A stretch of 16,277 bases of DNA from JAPLDA01 sp043783155 (lineage in GTDB: Bacteria; Bacteroidota; Bacteroidia; AKYH767-A; 2013-40CM-41-45). Made by a program: the position numbers and the translations under genes. Below the pieces are notes generated by a model. It ran no database searches. It had not been told where the DNA came from and was given only the letters and a program-made list of their open reading frames with translations. Shown here in pieces: positions 7,494 to 15,229 of the stretch (position 1 is the stretch's first letter; each line of letters starts with the position of its first letter). Location: the NCBI GenBank assembly GCA_043783155.1, contig JAYVZS010000024.1, positions 1 through 16,277 of the forward strand, written 5' to 3'.

Positions 7494-7531
7494 GCCTTCG
7501 TATTTGGGCTAACGCCCGGAGCGAAGTCGAA
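7476..7531. repeat. Inverted repeat carrying the phosphatase start codon
   Basis: TTCGACTTGGCTC (7476-7488) and GAGCGAAGTCGAA (7519-7531) are inverted 13-base arms with one mismatch. Between them lies a second small hairpin, GGGC-TAAC-GCCC (7506-7517). The element fills the gap between the lpxD stop (7537) and the phosphatase, and overlaps the first codons of the phosphatase frame. The arms (GAGCGAAGTCGAA) resemble a short dispersed repeat of Bacteroidota genomes, from general familiarity rather than a search. Confidence 0.6.
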
Positions 7532-7536
7532 GGGTA

Positions 7537-8481
7537 TTATTGATTTATTTTATCTTTCAGCATCACAATAATTTCCGGCAATTGCTTGATGAGCGCCAGT
7601 TCCCGCATTTTTACCCGGGCTTCCTGCACAGGAGAACCGAAGTATATTTTTCCACCTTCAAGAGATTTTGGAACACCTGACTGCGCAAGAACAACAGCAC
7701 CTTTTCCAATCGTGAGATCTTTCGAAACGCCCACTTGACCCCAGAGAATCACGTCGTCTTCAATGGTTGCCACGCCGGCAATTCCAACCTGCCCCGCGAA
7801 CAAACAATTTTTTCCTACCACGGTATCGTGCCCGATCTGAATCAGGTTGTCAATCTTGGTTCCTCGGCCGATGATGGTATCGCCCGAAACACCTTTGTCA
7901 ATGGTACACCCGGCTCCGATTTCAACATGATCGTGAATGATGGTACGACCACATGATAGCATTTTATCATATCCTTCAGGCCGGCGTTTAAAATAAAATG
8001 CGTCTCCGCCGATTACCGTATTCGCCTGGATGATGACATGATCACCCAATTCGCAGTAATCGTAAATACTCACATTCGAATGAATGATGCAATGCTTGCC
8101 GATCTTTACGTGGTTGCCGATGAATGCTCCGGGCTGAATCACAGTCCCCTCGCCGATTACTGCTGTGTCGCTGATATATTTTTTTGCCGGTTCAAAACTG
8201 CGGAACTTTTTCACAATGGTATTGTAGGCATTGAAAGGATCTTCACAAAACAACAACGCTTTTCCGAACGGTGCTTCCACCTTTTTATTGATGATGATAA
8301 AGGTAGCAGACGAACTCAGCGCTTTGTCATAATATTTCAGGTGATCAACAAACGTAATGTCACCGTTTTCAACTTTATGAATTTCGTTGATGCCAACCAC
8401 GTTCATGCTTCCATCACCGATAACGGAGGAAGAAGTAAGTTTAGCAAGATCATTCAACGAAACCGGAACAGGAAATTTCAT
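7537..8481 (-). CDS. lpxD: UDP-3-O-acylglucosamine N-acyltransferase, LpxD family
   Basis: LpxD-type enzymes add the N-linked hydroxyacyl chain from acyl-ACP to UDP-3-O-acylglucosamine, the third step of lipid A synthesis, in the cytoplasm as a trimer. Residues 1-98 form the uridine-binding N-terminal domain. Residues about 100-285 are a left-handed beta-helix of repeated hexapeptides (IGEGTV, IGNHVKIGKH, IGRGTKIDN, IGKGAVV). H218 in NLIQIGHDT corresponds to the catalytic histidine of the family, and GGDAFYF (158-164) replaces the usual GxDGFGF-like loop. A C-terminal helix follows. At 314 residues it is shorter than typical LpxD (about 340). It resembles the shorter LpxD-like paralogue that Bacteroidota often carry beside the canonical gene, so the exact substrate is uncertain. 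No other lpx gene is in the window. Confidence 0.85.
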   Translation of the reverse strand: MKFPVPVSLNDLAKLTSSSVIGDGSMNVVGINEIHKVENGDITFVDHLKYYDKALSSSATFIIINKKVEAPFGKALLFCEDPFNAYNTIVKKFRSFEPAKKYISDTAVIGEGTVIQPGAFIGNHVKIGKHCIIHSNVSIYDYCELGDHVIIQANTVIGGDAFYFKRRPEGYDKMLSCGRTIIHDHVEIGAGCTIDKGVSGDTIIGRGTKIDNLIQIGHDTVVGKNCLFAGQVGIAGVATIEDDVILWGQVGVSKDLTIGKGAVVLAQSGVPKSLEGGKIYFGSPVQEARVKMRELALIKQLPEIIVMLKDKINQ

Positions 8482-8499
8482 AGACAGAAGGATAGATTA

Positions 8500-8507
8500 C
8501 AAATGTA
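8500..8507 (-). promoter_or_regulatory. -7 element TACATTTG upstream of lpxD
   Basis: On the minus strand TACATTTG matches TAnnTTTG fully and ends 18 nt before the lpxD ATG. No TTTG -33 box is present at about 20 nt further upstream. It is likely the promoter for lpxD and possibly for the phosphatase behind it. Confidence 0.5.
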
Positions 8508-8702
8508 AATATTTTTACACCGGATAATCCTGTTGCAGCAACGATTTGCAAAGTTTTATTAACAAGATGCTGTGATCGTTGAAAACTATTCCGGATTTTT
8601 TCGTGGTGGTTGATTCAGGATCCATACATTTATTGTCTGTAATCCGAATAAACGATCGTGGCTTTGATTACAAATAATATTGCATTCAATAACCGGAGAT
8701 TC

Positions 8703-8792
8703 TCTTTGCGGAATTTATTTTTTTTCATTGAGTTATTTGCGGTTATTTTTTTTACCGAAAACTTCGCAAAGAAAACACTAAAGTTCACGAAG
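8703..8792. repeat. Decayed CGCAAAG-type inverted repeat upstream of rnhB
   Basis: TCTTTGCG (8703-8710) and CGCAAAGA (8765-8772) are perfect 8-base inverted copies. CTTCG (8762-8766) and CGAAG (8788-8792) form a second, nested pair. Two T8-type runs lie between. The wording matches the better preserved element at 6069-6147. Confidence 0.4.
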
Positions 8793-8849
8793 AAGAGTTT
8801 GGATCAGAAAAATTTCAACTTTATTTAAGACTCCTTTCAGAAACAACAC

Positions 8850-9476
8850 ATGCTCAAATCAACTTTTCAAAAAGTACTGACCGAAGCCGGCTGCGATGAA
8901 GCCGGGCGCGGATGCCTTGCCGGGCCTGTGTTCGCTGCTGCCGTCATACTCCCGAAAAATTTTAAACACAAGTTGTTAAATGATTCAAAACAGATGAGTG
9001 AAGCAAACCGGAATTATCTTCGTCCCCTCATCGAAGAAAAAGCGATCGCCTGGGAAGTGGCTTCGGTGTCGCACAAAGAAATTGATGAGATCAATATTCT
9101 GAATGCTTCCTTTCTTGCTATGCATCGTGCACTCGGTCAGTTGAAACAAACTCCGGAACTTCTGCTGATCGACGGCAACCGTTTTAAAAAATACAAAAAC
9201 ATACCGCATCATTGCATCGTGGAAGGTGATGGCAAGTACGCTTCCATTGCCGCCGCATCTGTTCTTGCGAAAACGTACCGAGATGAATTTATGCTGCGCC
9301 TGCACGATCAGTTTCCTCTGTACGGCTGGATCAAAAACAAAGGGTACGGAACAGCCGCGCATCGACATGCGATTCTTGAACATGGCGTTACGCCCTTTCA
9401 CCGCATGTCGTTCAGGTTGTTGCCGGATCAACCGGAGTTGAATTCAGAACAACCTCTTATCAACACGATTGTGTAA
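8850..9476 (+). CDS. rnhB: Ribonuclease HII
   Basis: RNase HII cuts RNA in RNA-DNA hybrids and starts removal of single ribonucleotides misincorporated in DNA. The catalytic acidic set is present: D16 and E17 in GCDEAGRG, D108 in LLIDGN, and D145 in AKTYRDE. Further family blocks are LAGPVFAAAVILP (23-35), LNDSKQMS (43-50), ASIAAASVLAKTYRD (131-145), and the GYGTAAHRHAILEHGVTPFHRMSF segment in which the substrate-contacting tyrosine lies. At 208 residues the length is normal, and the start directly precedes the conserved EAGCDEAGRG. It heads a plus-strand series; the next gene starts 81 bp later. Confidence is high. Confidence 0.97.
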   Translation: MLKSTFQKVLTEAGCDEAGRGCLAGPVFAAAVILPKNFKHKLLNDSKQMSEANRNYLRPLIEEKAIAWEVASVSHKEIDEINILNASFLAMHRALGQLKQTPELLLIDGNRFKKYKNIPHHCIVEGDGKYASIAAASVLAKTYRDEFMLRLHDQFPLYGWIKNKGYGTAAHRHAILEHGVTPFHRMSFRLLPDQPELNSEQPLINTIV

Positions 9477-9535
9477 ATAATTAGCGTTACTGCTTGCAAT
9501 CGCTCCATTGCTTTAATGATAGCTTTGTCAGGGAC

Positions 9536-9543
9536 TATATTTT
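9536..9543 (+). promoter_or_regulatory. Weak -7-like element TATATTTT before the DUF3352-like gene
   Basis: TATATTTT differs from TAnnTTTG only at the last base and ends 14 nt before the ATG at 9558. No TTTG box lies at the expected spacing. The gene could equally be read through from rnhB. Confidence 0.25.
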
Positions 9544-9557
9544 TCCATTCCTGATTT

Positions 9558-12284
9558 ATGAGACGAGTTGTTATTTCTTCCTTTCTTACACTGGTCATCC
9601 TCGCACTGGTAGCTGCCGCATATTTTTATTTTCAGCGTTACTCCATCGTCTCTACTGACCCTGTAAATGCTGTTCCCGCGAATGCCGTGTTTTTCATCGA
9701 AGCAAAAGGAACAAAAAATATTTTGAAGAAACTTTCAGCGGAAAATCTCTGGTCATCCATACTCAGTTCAGATTCAACCGCGGATAATAACCTCAAACTT
9801 TTTGATTCGGCTATGTCGTCGAATGACGCGGCGAAAGAAACCTGGGAGAACAAAACAATTTTTCTCTCCGCTCATCTTACCAAAGCAAACAGCATCGATT
9901 ACCTGTACGTTACAAATGTTCCGTCGGAATGGTCCGATGAAAAAAATGAACGTTTTATTTCGGACGCGTTTCATACAACTTCTCCTTTCAGCAAACGTGT
10001 ATATGAAAATGTTACCGTGCATGAACTGACTGTATCACCTGATCAGCATTTTTCGTTCGCTGTTTCGAAAGGAGTTTTCATCGGCAGCTTTACCTCCTTC
10101 CTGATTGATGATGCCATCCGCCAGCTGAAGAGCGGAACTTCTGTGAGCAAGTCAAAAGCGTTTACAAAAATTTTAAAAAAATCAGATGCGAAAACCGCGG
10201 CAACCGTTTACATCAACTACATCAGTCTTCGCGAATTTTTTACTGCATTTACTTCCGGAGGAAATACAGAACTAATCAATGGCATTGGCTCATTCGCACG
10301 CTGGAGTAAATTAGACGCCACCATTCTGCATAATGGTTTGCTGTTCCATGGACTGAGTTCTTCCGTTGACACTGCTGATTTTATTTCATCACTCAACGGA
10401 CAACAGCCGCAACGAATTGACATGACGGAAATTATTCCGGCACGAACAGCGTTGTTTATTCACATCGGGTTGAGTGACTATTCAAAATATTACCATCACC
10501 TGCTTTCTAATTCTGTTTATTTTGATCCGGAGAATAAAAGAAAGGAAACCATCCGGGCGATTGGAAAAAAATTCGATGTTGATCTTGAAAAAAACCTCAC
10601 CGGATGGATCGACAATGAGATCGCATTAGTTGTTACCGAGTCCGGGAGTTCCGCATTCGGAAACAGCTGTTATGCCTGCATCAAGGCAAAGGACATTGAA
10701 CAGGCATCCGCTTCACTTTTACAAATTCAAACCGTCGTAAATAAAAATTCTGGAGCGGGTAAACCTGAAGAATACCGGAAACATACACTTGGTTTTATTA
10801 ATCTCACCGGACTGGTACCGCTTTTCTACAGCAATCTTTTCAGCAACGTCAACAAATTTTATTTTACGTCTGCCGGAAAATACATTGTGATTGCGAACCA
10901 GGCCGCCGCGCTCCGCAGTTTTATTGATGATTTCGAAGATGATAAAACATTGTCGGATGAAGCGGCATTTAAAAATGTTTCAAGAAATGCGGAACGTTCA
11001 TCTAATTTTTACCTCTATGTGAACCTGGTTCGTGCGAAAAATATTTTCCGTCATTACGCATCCGATGATCTCAATGCAAGGATCGATAAAAATCGCACTC
11101 TCCTGAACACGTTTTCTTCTTTCACGTTTCAGCTCATGAACAGGAATGACGTGTTCGCGACGACTGCCCAGTTTTTGCAGGCGACGGAAAAAGTGAACGA
11201 TGCCAATCTCCTGTGGTCAACGCAACTTGATACCCTCGTTACGATGGCACCGTTTATACTGACGAATGCGGAAACGAAAGATAAATTTATTATGGTGCAG
11301 GATGAAGGCAATATGCTTTACATGATTGATGATGCGGGAAACATTGCCTGGAAAAAACCACTGCCTGAAAAAATTATCAGTGGTTTTCACATCGTGGATG
11401 CGAACCGAAATGGCCAACAACAAATTTTGTTTAATACCGCTTCGCAACTTTATCAACTGGATCTCACCGGGAATGATTACGGAAATTTTCCGATCCATCT
11501 TCCTGCATTGGCTACAAACGGTTGTGAAGTTTTTGATTTCGACGGGTCGAAGAATTACAAAATATTTATCGCCTGCAAAAACCGGATGATCTATACGTAT
11601 GAGATCAGCGGAAAGCCAATGAGCGGATGGCTTTTTAATCAACCTGTAAGCGAAGTAACGAAGCCGATTCAAAATTTTAAAGTGCTCGACAAAGATTATA
11701 TCTTAATTCATAACAGCAACGGAGCGGTTTTTCTCCTCGACAAAAAAGGAACCATCCGCCTCGCTTTGAAGCAAACGTACATTGGAAAAAACAGTACGTT
11801 CTCTTTAATGCCCGGTGATTCGGCGGATGCCGCTCATCTTGTTACGACCGATACCACCGGAAGAATACTAAATATCTATTTTAACGGAACAGTGAAATCG
11901 AAATCATATTTGCCGATGTCGTCCGATCATGCATTCACGCTGGCAGATGCTGATGGTGACGGGAAACCGGATTATGTTTTCCTTGACCATCACCAGTTAA
12001 ATGTGATGAGAGACGACAGCTCTTTGATCTACTACCATATTTTCATAGAAGATATTTTACCTGAAATTCACGCTTTCTCTTTTACTTCTTCGTTGCAACA
12101 ACTCGGATTCGCTTCATCGTCCGATAATAAATTTTATCTCGTGAACAAAGACGGTAAAATTGCAAATGGTTTTCCCGTAAAAGGATTTACAGGCATCACC
12201 TCAAACGATTGGGGAACGGATGGAAAAAGAATACTTATTACTTCTGGAACGGATGGAACGGTGTATACTTATAACCTGGAGTAA
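9558..12284 (+). CDS. Membrane-anchored DUF3352-like protein with C-terminal beta-propeller
   Basis: The function is unknown. A hydrophobic segment at residues about 7-27 acts as an uncleaved anchor or signal, so most of the 908 residues should lie in the periplasm. The N-terminal part (about 35-560) begins with DPVNAVPANAVFFIEAKG, the style of DUF3352 proteins, which open with a 'values that prevent it being zero' type strand followed by alternating helices and strands. From about residue 575 the sequence changes to short WD/PQQ-like blades (for example DEGNMLYMIDDAGNIAWKKP). One blade carries a calcium-type DADGDGKPD loop near residue 798. The C-terminal DGKRILITSGTDGTVYTYNLE closes the propeller. 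Propellers of this kind usually bind proteins or ligands; no catalytic motif is visible. It follows rnhB by 81 bp. The domain names are from pattern recognition, not from a search. Confidence 0.75.
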   Translation: MRRVVISSFLTLVILALVAAAYFYFQRYSIVSTDPVNAVPANAVFFIEAKGTKNILKKLSAENLWSSILSSDSTADNNLKLFDSAMSSNDAAKETWENKTIFLSAHLTKANSIDYLYVTNVPSEWSDEKNERFISDAFHTTSPFSKRVYENVTVHELTVSPDQHFSFAVSKGVFIGSFTSFLIDDAIRQLKSGTSVSKSKAFTKILKKSDAKTAATVYINYISLREFFTAFTSGGNTELINGIGSFARWSKLDATILHNGLLFHGLSSSVDTADFISSLNGQQPQRIDMTEIIPARTALFIHIGLSDYSKYYHHLLSNSVYFDPENKRKETIRAIGKKFDVDLEKNLTGWIDNEIALVVTESGSSAFGNSCYACIKAKDIEQASASLLQIQTVVNKNSGAGKPEEYRKHTLGFINLTGLVPLFYSNLFSNVNKFYFTSAGKYIVIANQAAALRSFIDDFEDDKTLSDEAAFKNVSRNAERSSNFYLYVNLVRAKNIFRHYASDDLNARIDKNRTLLNTFSSFTFQLMNRNDVFATTAQFLQATEKVNDANLLWSTQLDTLVTMAPFILTNAETKDKFIMVQDEGNMLYMIDDAGNIAWKKPLPEKIISGFHIVDANRNGQQQILFNTASQLYQLDLTGNDYGNFPIHLPALATNGCEVFDFDGSKNYKIFIACKNRMIYTYEISGKPMSGWLFNQPVSEVTKPIQNFKVLDKDYILIHNSNGAVFLLDKKGTIRLALKQTYIGKNSTFSLMPGDSADAAHLVTTDTTGRILNIYFNGTVKSKSYLPMSSDHAFTLADADGDGKPDYVFLDHHQLNVMRDDSSLIYYHIFIEDILPEIHAFSFTSSLQQLGFASSSDNKFYLVNKDGKIANGFPVKGFTGITSNDWGTDGKRILITSGTDGTVYTYNLE

Positions 12285-12456
12285 GTGGATGTTGGAAGAT
12301 GGAAAATAGCTGCGATACTTCCGCAGTCATTCCGTAGAAACCTTGTTAATAAATGGACTGTCTCTTTCAATTCTTCCTGACTCCAATTGGAAAATACCCA
12401 TTTCAAATAAACAAGATGCTTCCAGCAAGACGCAACTTTTGCATTTTCCTCGCCGA

Positions 12457-12491
12457 AACTAAGAACTAAGAACTAAGAACCAAAAACCAAG
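12457..12491. repeat. AACTAAG tandem repeat
   Basis: Three 7-base copies (AACTAAG) stand in tandem from 12457 to 12477, followed by degenerate AACCAAAA / ACCAAG copies. It is a simple short repeat of the kind often left in Bacteroidota intergenic DNA; no function is apparent. Confidence 0.7.
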
Positions 12492-12585
12492 ACGGTTCAC
12501 TGCTAAAAATTACAATCCTCCCGCTTTAAAGCCGCCCCATTACCAATGAACTATTGAACCAATAAACCGGTTCCTTTTCTGACCT

Positions 12586-12617
12586 TTTGTGTTTCAACAA
12601 TGAATCTTGTATGTTTG
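12586..12617 (+). promoter_or_regulatory. Bacteroidota-type promoter, TTTG -33 and TATGTTTG -7
   Basis: TTTG (12586-12589) and TATGTTTG (12610-12617) are separated by 20 nt, matching the -33/-7 pattern bound by the primary sigma factor of Bacteroidota. Transcription would start near 12624, giving a leader of about 85 nt with long T-runs before the OmpA-family ATG at 12710. This is the best promoter in the window. Confidence 0.65.
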
Positions 12618-12709
12618 TGTTGAGAACATAAAATCTTTTTTTTTATTTTTTTTCATCACACGAACTAAACACAATATCCTGACATACAAACAACACAAAA
12701 AAAACTCTC

Positions 12710-15037
12710 ATGAAAAAATTATGTACGCTACTATTATTTCTCTTCTTCCTTTACCATGCGAAGGCACAAGAGATGCTGGGCATTGCAAACAGTAATTATG
12801 CGGGCACCAACGGATTACTTTTAAATCCGAGTAACTTTGTTGAGAACAGAAATAACCTCGACATTAATCTGCTCACCTTCGGAATCAGTTTTGATAACGA
12901 TTATATCTATTTTCCGAAAGATAAAATTTCTTTTTTCGGATTCAGCGATCTGGCTGACCTGAGCAAGAACCGTGGATATACTGATGCCAAAAATGCCGGC
13001 AACAAAGACAACAAGAATTTTAATATGAACCTGTTAATCCGCGGACCATCTGCTACCTTTCATGTTGCCAAACACTGGTTCGGTATTCAAACAAACCTCC
13101 GTTTTGGACTCGACCTCACAGATGTCAATTACGCCATTGCAAAATTTTCGTATGAAAAACAAGGATTGCATTACGCGCCGCTGCAGGAGCAACAAATTAA
13201 AGCTGATCCGTTTTCTATCGGCACCATGTTGTGGCGCGAACTCGGAATTACATACGGACATAAGATCTACGAGAAAGACAAACATTACCTGAAAGGCGCT
13301 GTCACCATCAAACGTCTTTCATCGTACGGCTCAGGATGGGTAAAAGCAAATGGCTTCCAGTTAGAAGTAGATACAAATGTGATCAAAATCACAGATCCAA
13401 ATGTGCAATACGGACATGCATTCACAAGTGATTTAAAAGGAACAAATTTCGGAGACGTAACTGGTAATAACTTAATTCTTGGAACCGGTTGGGGATTTGA
13501 TTTCGGAGTGACGTATGAATACCGTCCGAAGTTTGATGAAGCGCGTTATGATATGGACGGTGAACGAATCCAGGATCCGACTATGAACAGTTACAAATGG
13601 AGAATCGGATTAAGCGTGACTGATATCGGATTTGTAAAGTTCGACAAGAACACACAGGATTTTGATTTGAGTGGTTCATCGTTGTATAAATGGGTAAACT
13701 GGGACACGGTGAAAATCGCAAACACCATGTACTTCGATACAACAAACAGTAACAATGCATACGGACTTCCAAATGTATCAGCAAAACACAACACGTATGA
13801 CATGGGTCTTCCGCGCAACATCAGTTTGCAGGTTGACTATAACATCAGCAAAAATTTGTATGCTGACTTAACATGGATACAACGCTGGAAAAGAAATACA
13901 CCTGAAGTTGTTTCAGCAAGTTTGCTTGCCGTTACTCCGCGGTTTGAAAAAAAATGGATTGAAGTTGCCGTTCCGATGTCCTTATATCAATATAACCAAT
14001 TTCGTATCGGGCTTGCTTTGCGTTTAGCAAGTTTGGTGATCGGTTCCGATAAATTCGGTTCGCTGCTGGGCCTCTCTGATTTAGGCGGAATGGATTTTTA
14101 CACCTCGTTGAAATTTACACTTGGCCGTAGAAAGATCAGAGACCAGGATGGAGACGGAGTATCCGACAAAAAAGATAAGTGCCCGAAAGACCGCGGTACA
14201 TGGGCAACAATGGGTTGTCCTGATCGTGATCACGATGGTATCATGGATAGCGAGGATGATTGTCCGGATGTTGCAGGTCTTGCCAAGTTCAAGGGTTGTC
14301 CTGATACTGATGGCGATGGCATCCCTGATAAAGACGATGATTGTCCTACAGTTCCGGGGCTTGCGCAATTCAAAGGTTGTCCTGATACGGATGGTGATGG
14401 TATTCCTGACAAGGACGATGATTGTCCTAACATTCCGGGACTTGTACAATTCAGAGGATGCCCTGATACAGACGGTGACGGCATTCCGGATATACAGGAT
14501 AGTTGTCCTACCGTTGCAGGTTTGATAGCGCTTCATGGTTGTCCTGACACAGATGGTGATGGTATCACAGATCTTCAGGACAGTTGTCCATTAGTAGCAG
14601 GACCGATTTCAAATCACGGTTGTCCTCTGGTTGAAAAGATTATAGAGAAACCGAAAGAGCCGGTGAAAGTTGAGTTGACGAAAGAAGAACAGGAAGTTAT
14701 TAATAAGGTGTTCAAGAACCTGGAGTTTGAAACCGGCAAAGCGATTATCCGTGAAAGTTCATTTGCGTCGCTTGGCGAACTCAGTGATTTGATGAAGAGA
14801 AAAACTTCGTTCAAATTATTGGTTGACGGACACACCGATAATGTCGGCGGCAAAATACCGAACCAGAAACTTTCGCAGGCGCGTGCCGATGCGGTGAAAA
14901 AACACCTCACCGATAAAGGAGTTGATGGTGGACGCATTACAACAAAAGGTTATGGTTTAACAAAACCTGTTGCGTCTAACAAAACACCTGAAGGCCGTCA
15001 GAAAAACAGACGCGTTGAATTTACGGTAGTGGAATAA
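12710..15037 (+). CDS. Outer-membrane protein: DUF5723-like barrel, TSP3 repeats, OmpA peptidoglycan-binding tail
   Basis: The protein has a signal peptide (MKKLCTLLLFLFFLYHAKA, cleavage before Q20). Residues about 20-475 are rich in amphipathic strands and aromatic residues and look like a DUF5723-type outer-membrane barrel. Residues 478 to about 640 form six calcium-binding thrombospondin type 3-like units (DxDGDGxxD...CP), each exactly 27 residues. The C-terminal OmpA domain (about 660-775) has FETGKAIIR, DGHTDNVG (706-713) and LSQARADAVKKHL, including the aspartate and arginine that hold diaminopimelate. It should link the outer membrane to the cell wall through a rigid stalk. Such proteins are abundant and strongly expressed in Bacteroidota. 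It has its own promoter upstream and a terminator downstream, so it is probably monocistronic. The ATG is supported by the signal peptide. The role of the barrel is unknown. Confidence 0.9.
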   Translation: MKKLCTLLLFLFFLYHAKAQEMLGIANSNYAGTNGLLLNPSNFVENRNNLDINLLTFGISFDNDYIYFPKDKISFFGFSDLADLSKNRGYTDAKNAGNKDNKNFNMNLLIRGPSATFHVAKHWFGIQTNLRFGLDLTDVNYAIAKFSYEKQGLHYAPLQEQQIKADPFSIGTMLWRELGITYGHKIYEKDKHYLKGAVTIKRLSSYGSGWVKANGFQLEVDTNVIKITDPNVQYGHAFTSDLKGTNFGDVTGNNLILGTGWGFDFGVTYEYRPKFDEARYDMDGERIQDPTMNSYKWRIGLSVTDIGFVKFDKNTQDFDLSGSSLYKWVNWDTVKIANTMYFDTTNSNNAYGLPNVSAKHNTYDMGLPRNISLQVDYNISKNLYADLTWIQRWKRNTPEVVSASLLAVTPRFEKKWIEVAVPMSLYQYNQFRIGLALRLASLVIGSDKFGSLLGLSDLGGMDFYTSLKFTLGRRKIRDQDGDGVSDKKDKCPKDRGTWATMGCPDRDHDGIMDSEDDCPDVAGLAKFKGCPDTDGDGIPDKDDDCPTVPGLAQFKGCPDTDGDGIPDKDDDCPNIPGLVQFRGCPDTDGDGIPDIQDSCPTVAGLIALHGCPDTDGDGITDLQDSCPLVAGPISNHGCPLVEKIIEKPKEPVKVELTKEEQEVINKVFKNLEFETGKAIIRESSFASLGELSDLMKRKTSFKLLVDGHTDNVGGKIPNQKLSQARADAVKKHLTDKGVDGGRITTKGYGLTKPVASNKTPEGRQKNRRVEFTVVE
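14132..14618 (+). repeat. 81-bp coding tandem repeat (six TSP3 units)
   Basis: The word GGTTGTCCT or a close variant recurs at 14213, 14294, 14375, 14456 (GGATGCCCT), 14537 and 14618, an exact 81-base period. The units beginning at 14294 and 14375 are the most alike, sharing the GATGGxGATGGxAT and GAxGATGATTGTCCT words. The array encodes the calcium-binding stalk of the OmpA-family protein. Such an array can change in copy number by slippage or recombination. Confidence 0.9.
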
Positions 15038-15040
15038 GGT

Positions 15041-15100
15041 CTAACTCTAAAGTTAGTTAAAACAAAACCCCGACGAATTGTTATACTTTGTCTGGGTTTT
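15041..15100 (+). terminator. Hairpin pair after the OmpA-family gene, likely terminator
   Basis: CTAACT-CTAA-AGTTAG (15041-15056) begins 3 nt after the stop. It is followed by AAAACCCCGAC (15064-15074) and GTCTGGGTTTT (15090-15100), inverted arms with one mismatch around a 15-base loop. The second hairpin ends in a short T-run (TTTT), and its A-tract makes it look bidirectional. Confidence 0.7.
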
Positions 15101-15102
15101 GC

Positions 15103-15134
15103 TTTGAGGAGCTATGGTATTTTTTCTACCTTCG
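15103..15134 (+). promoter_or_regulatory. Possible promoter for the 205-residue gene (TTTG, 20 nt, TACCTTCG)
   Basis: TTTG (15103-15106) and TACCTTCG (15127-15134) are spaced by 20 nt, the same geometry as the OmpA-family promoter; the -7 box has one mismatch to TAnnTTTG. It begins just after the terminator hairpin and would give a leader of about 90 nt. Confidence 0.4.
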
Positions 15135-15229
15135 GGAAGGCTCCATTATTTTCCGGGGAAGGTTTCTTTAATTAACATGATAGCGGCAATTAATTTTACT
15201 ATTCAACTTAAAGACAAAGTAAATTCATT

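Larger units (their letters stand above)
8482..8849. other. Divergent lpxD / rnhB intergenic region, no gene
   Basis: This 368-bp region is A/T-rich and has no plausible reading frame. It contains the lpxD -7 element near its left end and a decayed inverted CGCAAAG-type repeat on the right (8703-8792). Between them I see only unremarkable A/T-rich sequence. I could not identify a convincing promoter for rnhB. Confidence 0.6.
12285..12709. other. 425-bp intergenic region upstream of the OmpA-family gene
   Basis: I see no gene here. From left to right it holds a GATGTTGGAAGATGG word directly after the preceding stop, an AACTAAG tandem (12457-12480), A/T-rich filler, a well-formed promoter (12586-12617) and a T-rich leader with T9-A-T8 (12637-12654). 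The overlapping frame 12607-12795 is a shadow across the promoter and the signal-peptide codons. Confidence 0.65.

Noticed and set aside
8985..9431. 148-codon minus-strand frame opposite rnhB
   Set aside because: It lies wholly opposite the certain rnhB coding region and has no recognisable protein features.
12605..12695. TTGTATGTTTGTGTTG and CATACAAACAACAC as an inverted repeat around the T-rich leader
   Set aside because: The two parts share the same words but in a different order, so they do not form a continuous stem of useful length.
12607..12795. 62-codon frame overlapping the start of the OmpA-family gene
   Set aside because: It begins inside the promoter -7 region and overlaps the signal-peptide codons in another frame. 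It is a shadow.
14081..14536. Long antisense and alternative-frame ORFs (84-151 codons) across the TSP3 array
   Set aside because: They arise because the 81-bp repeat has no stops in several frames; their repetitive translations (for example SPSVSGQPLN) just mirror the GATGGTGATGG repeats.
14132..14618. Regularly spaced repeat that could be mistaken for a CRISPR array
   Set aside because: The repeats have no unique spacers; the whole period is coding and gives calcium-binding TSP3 units in frame with the OmpA protein.
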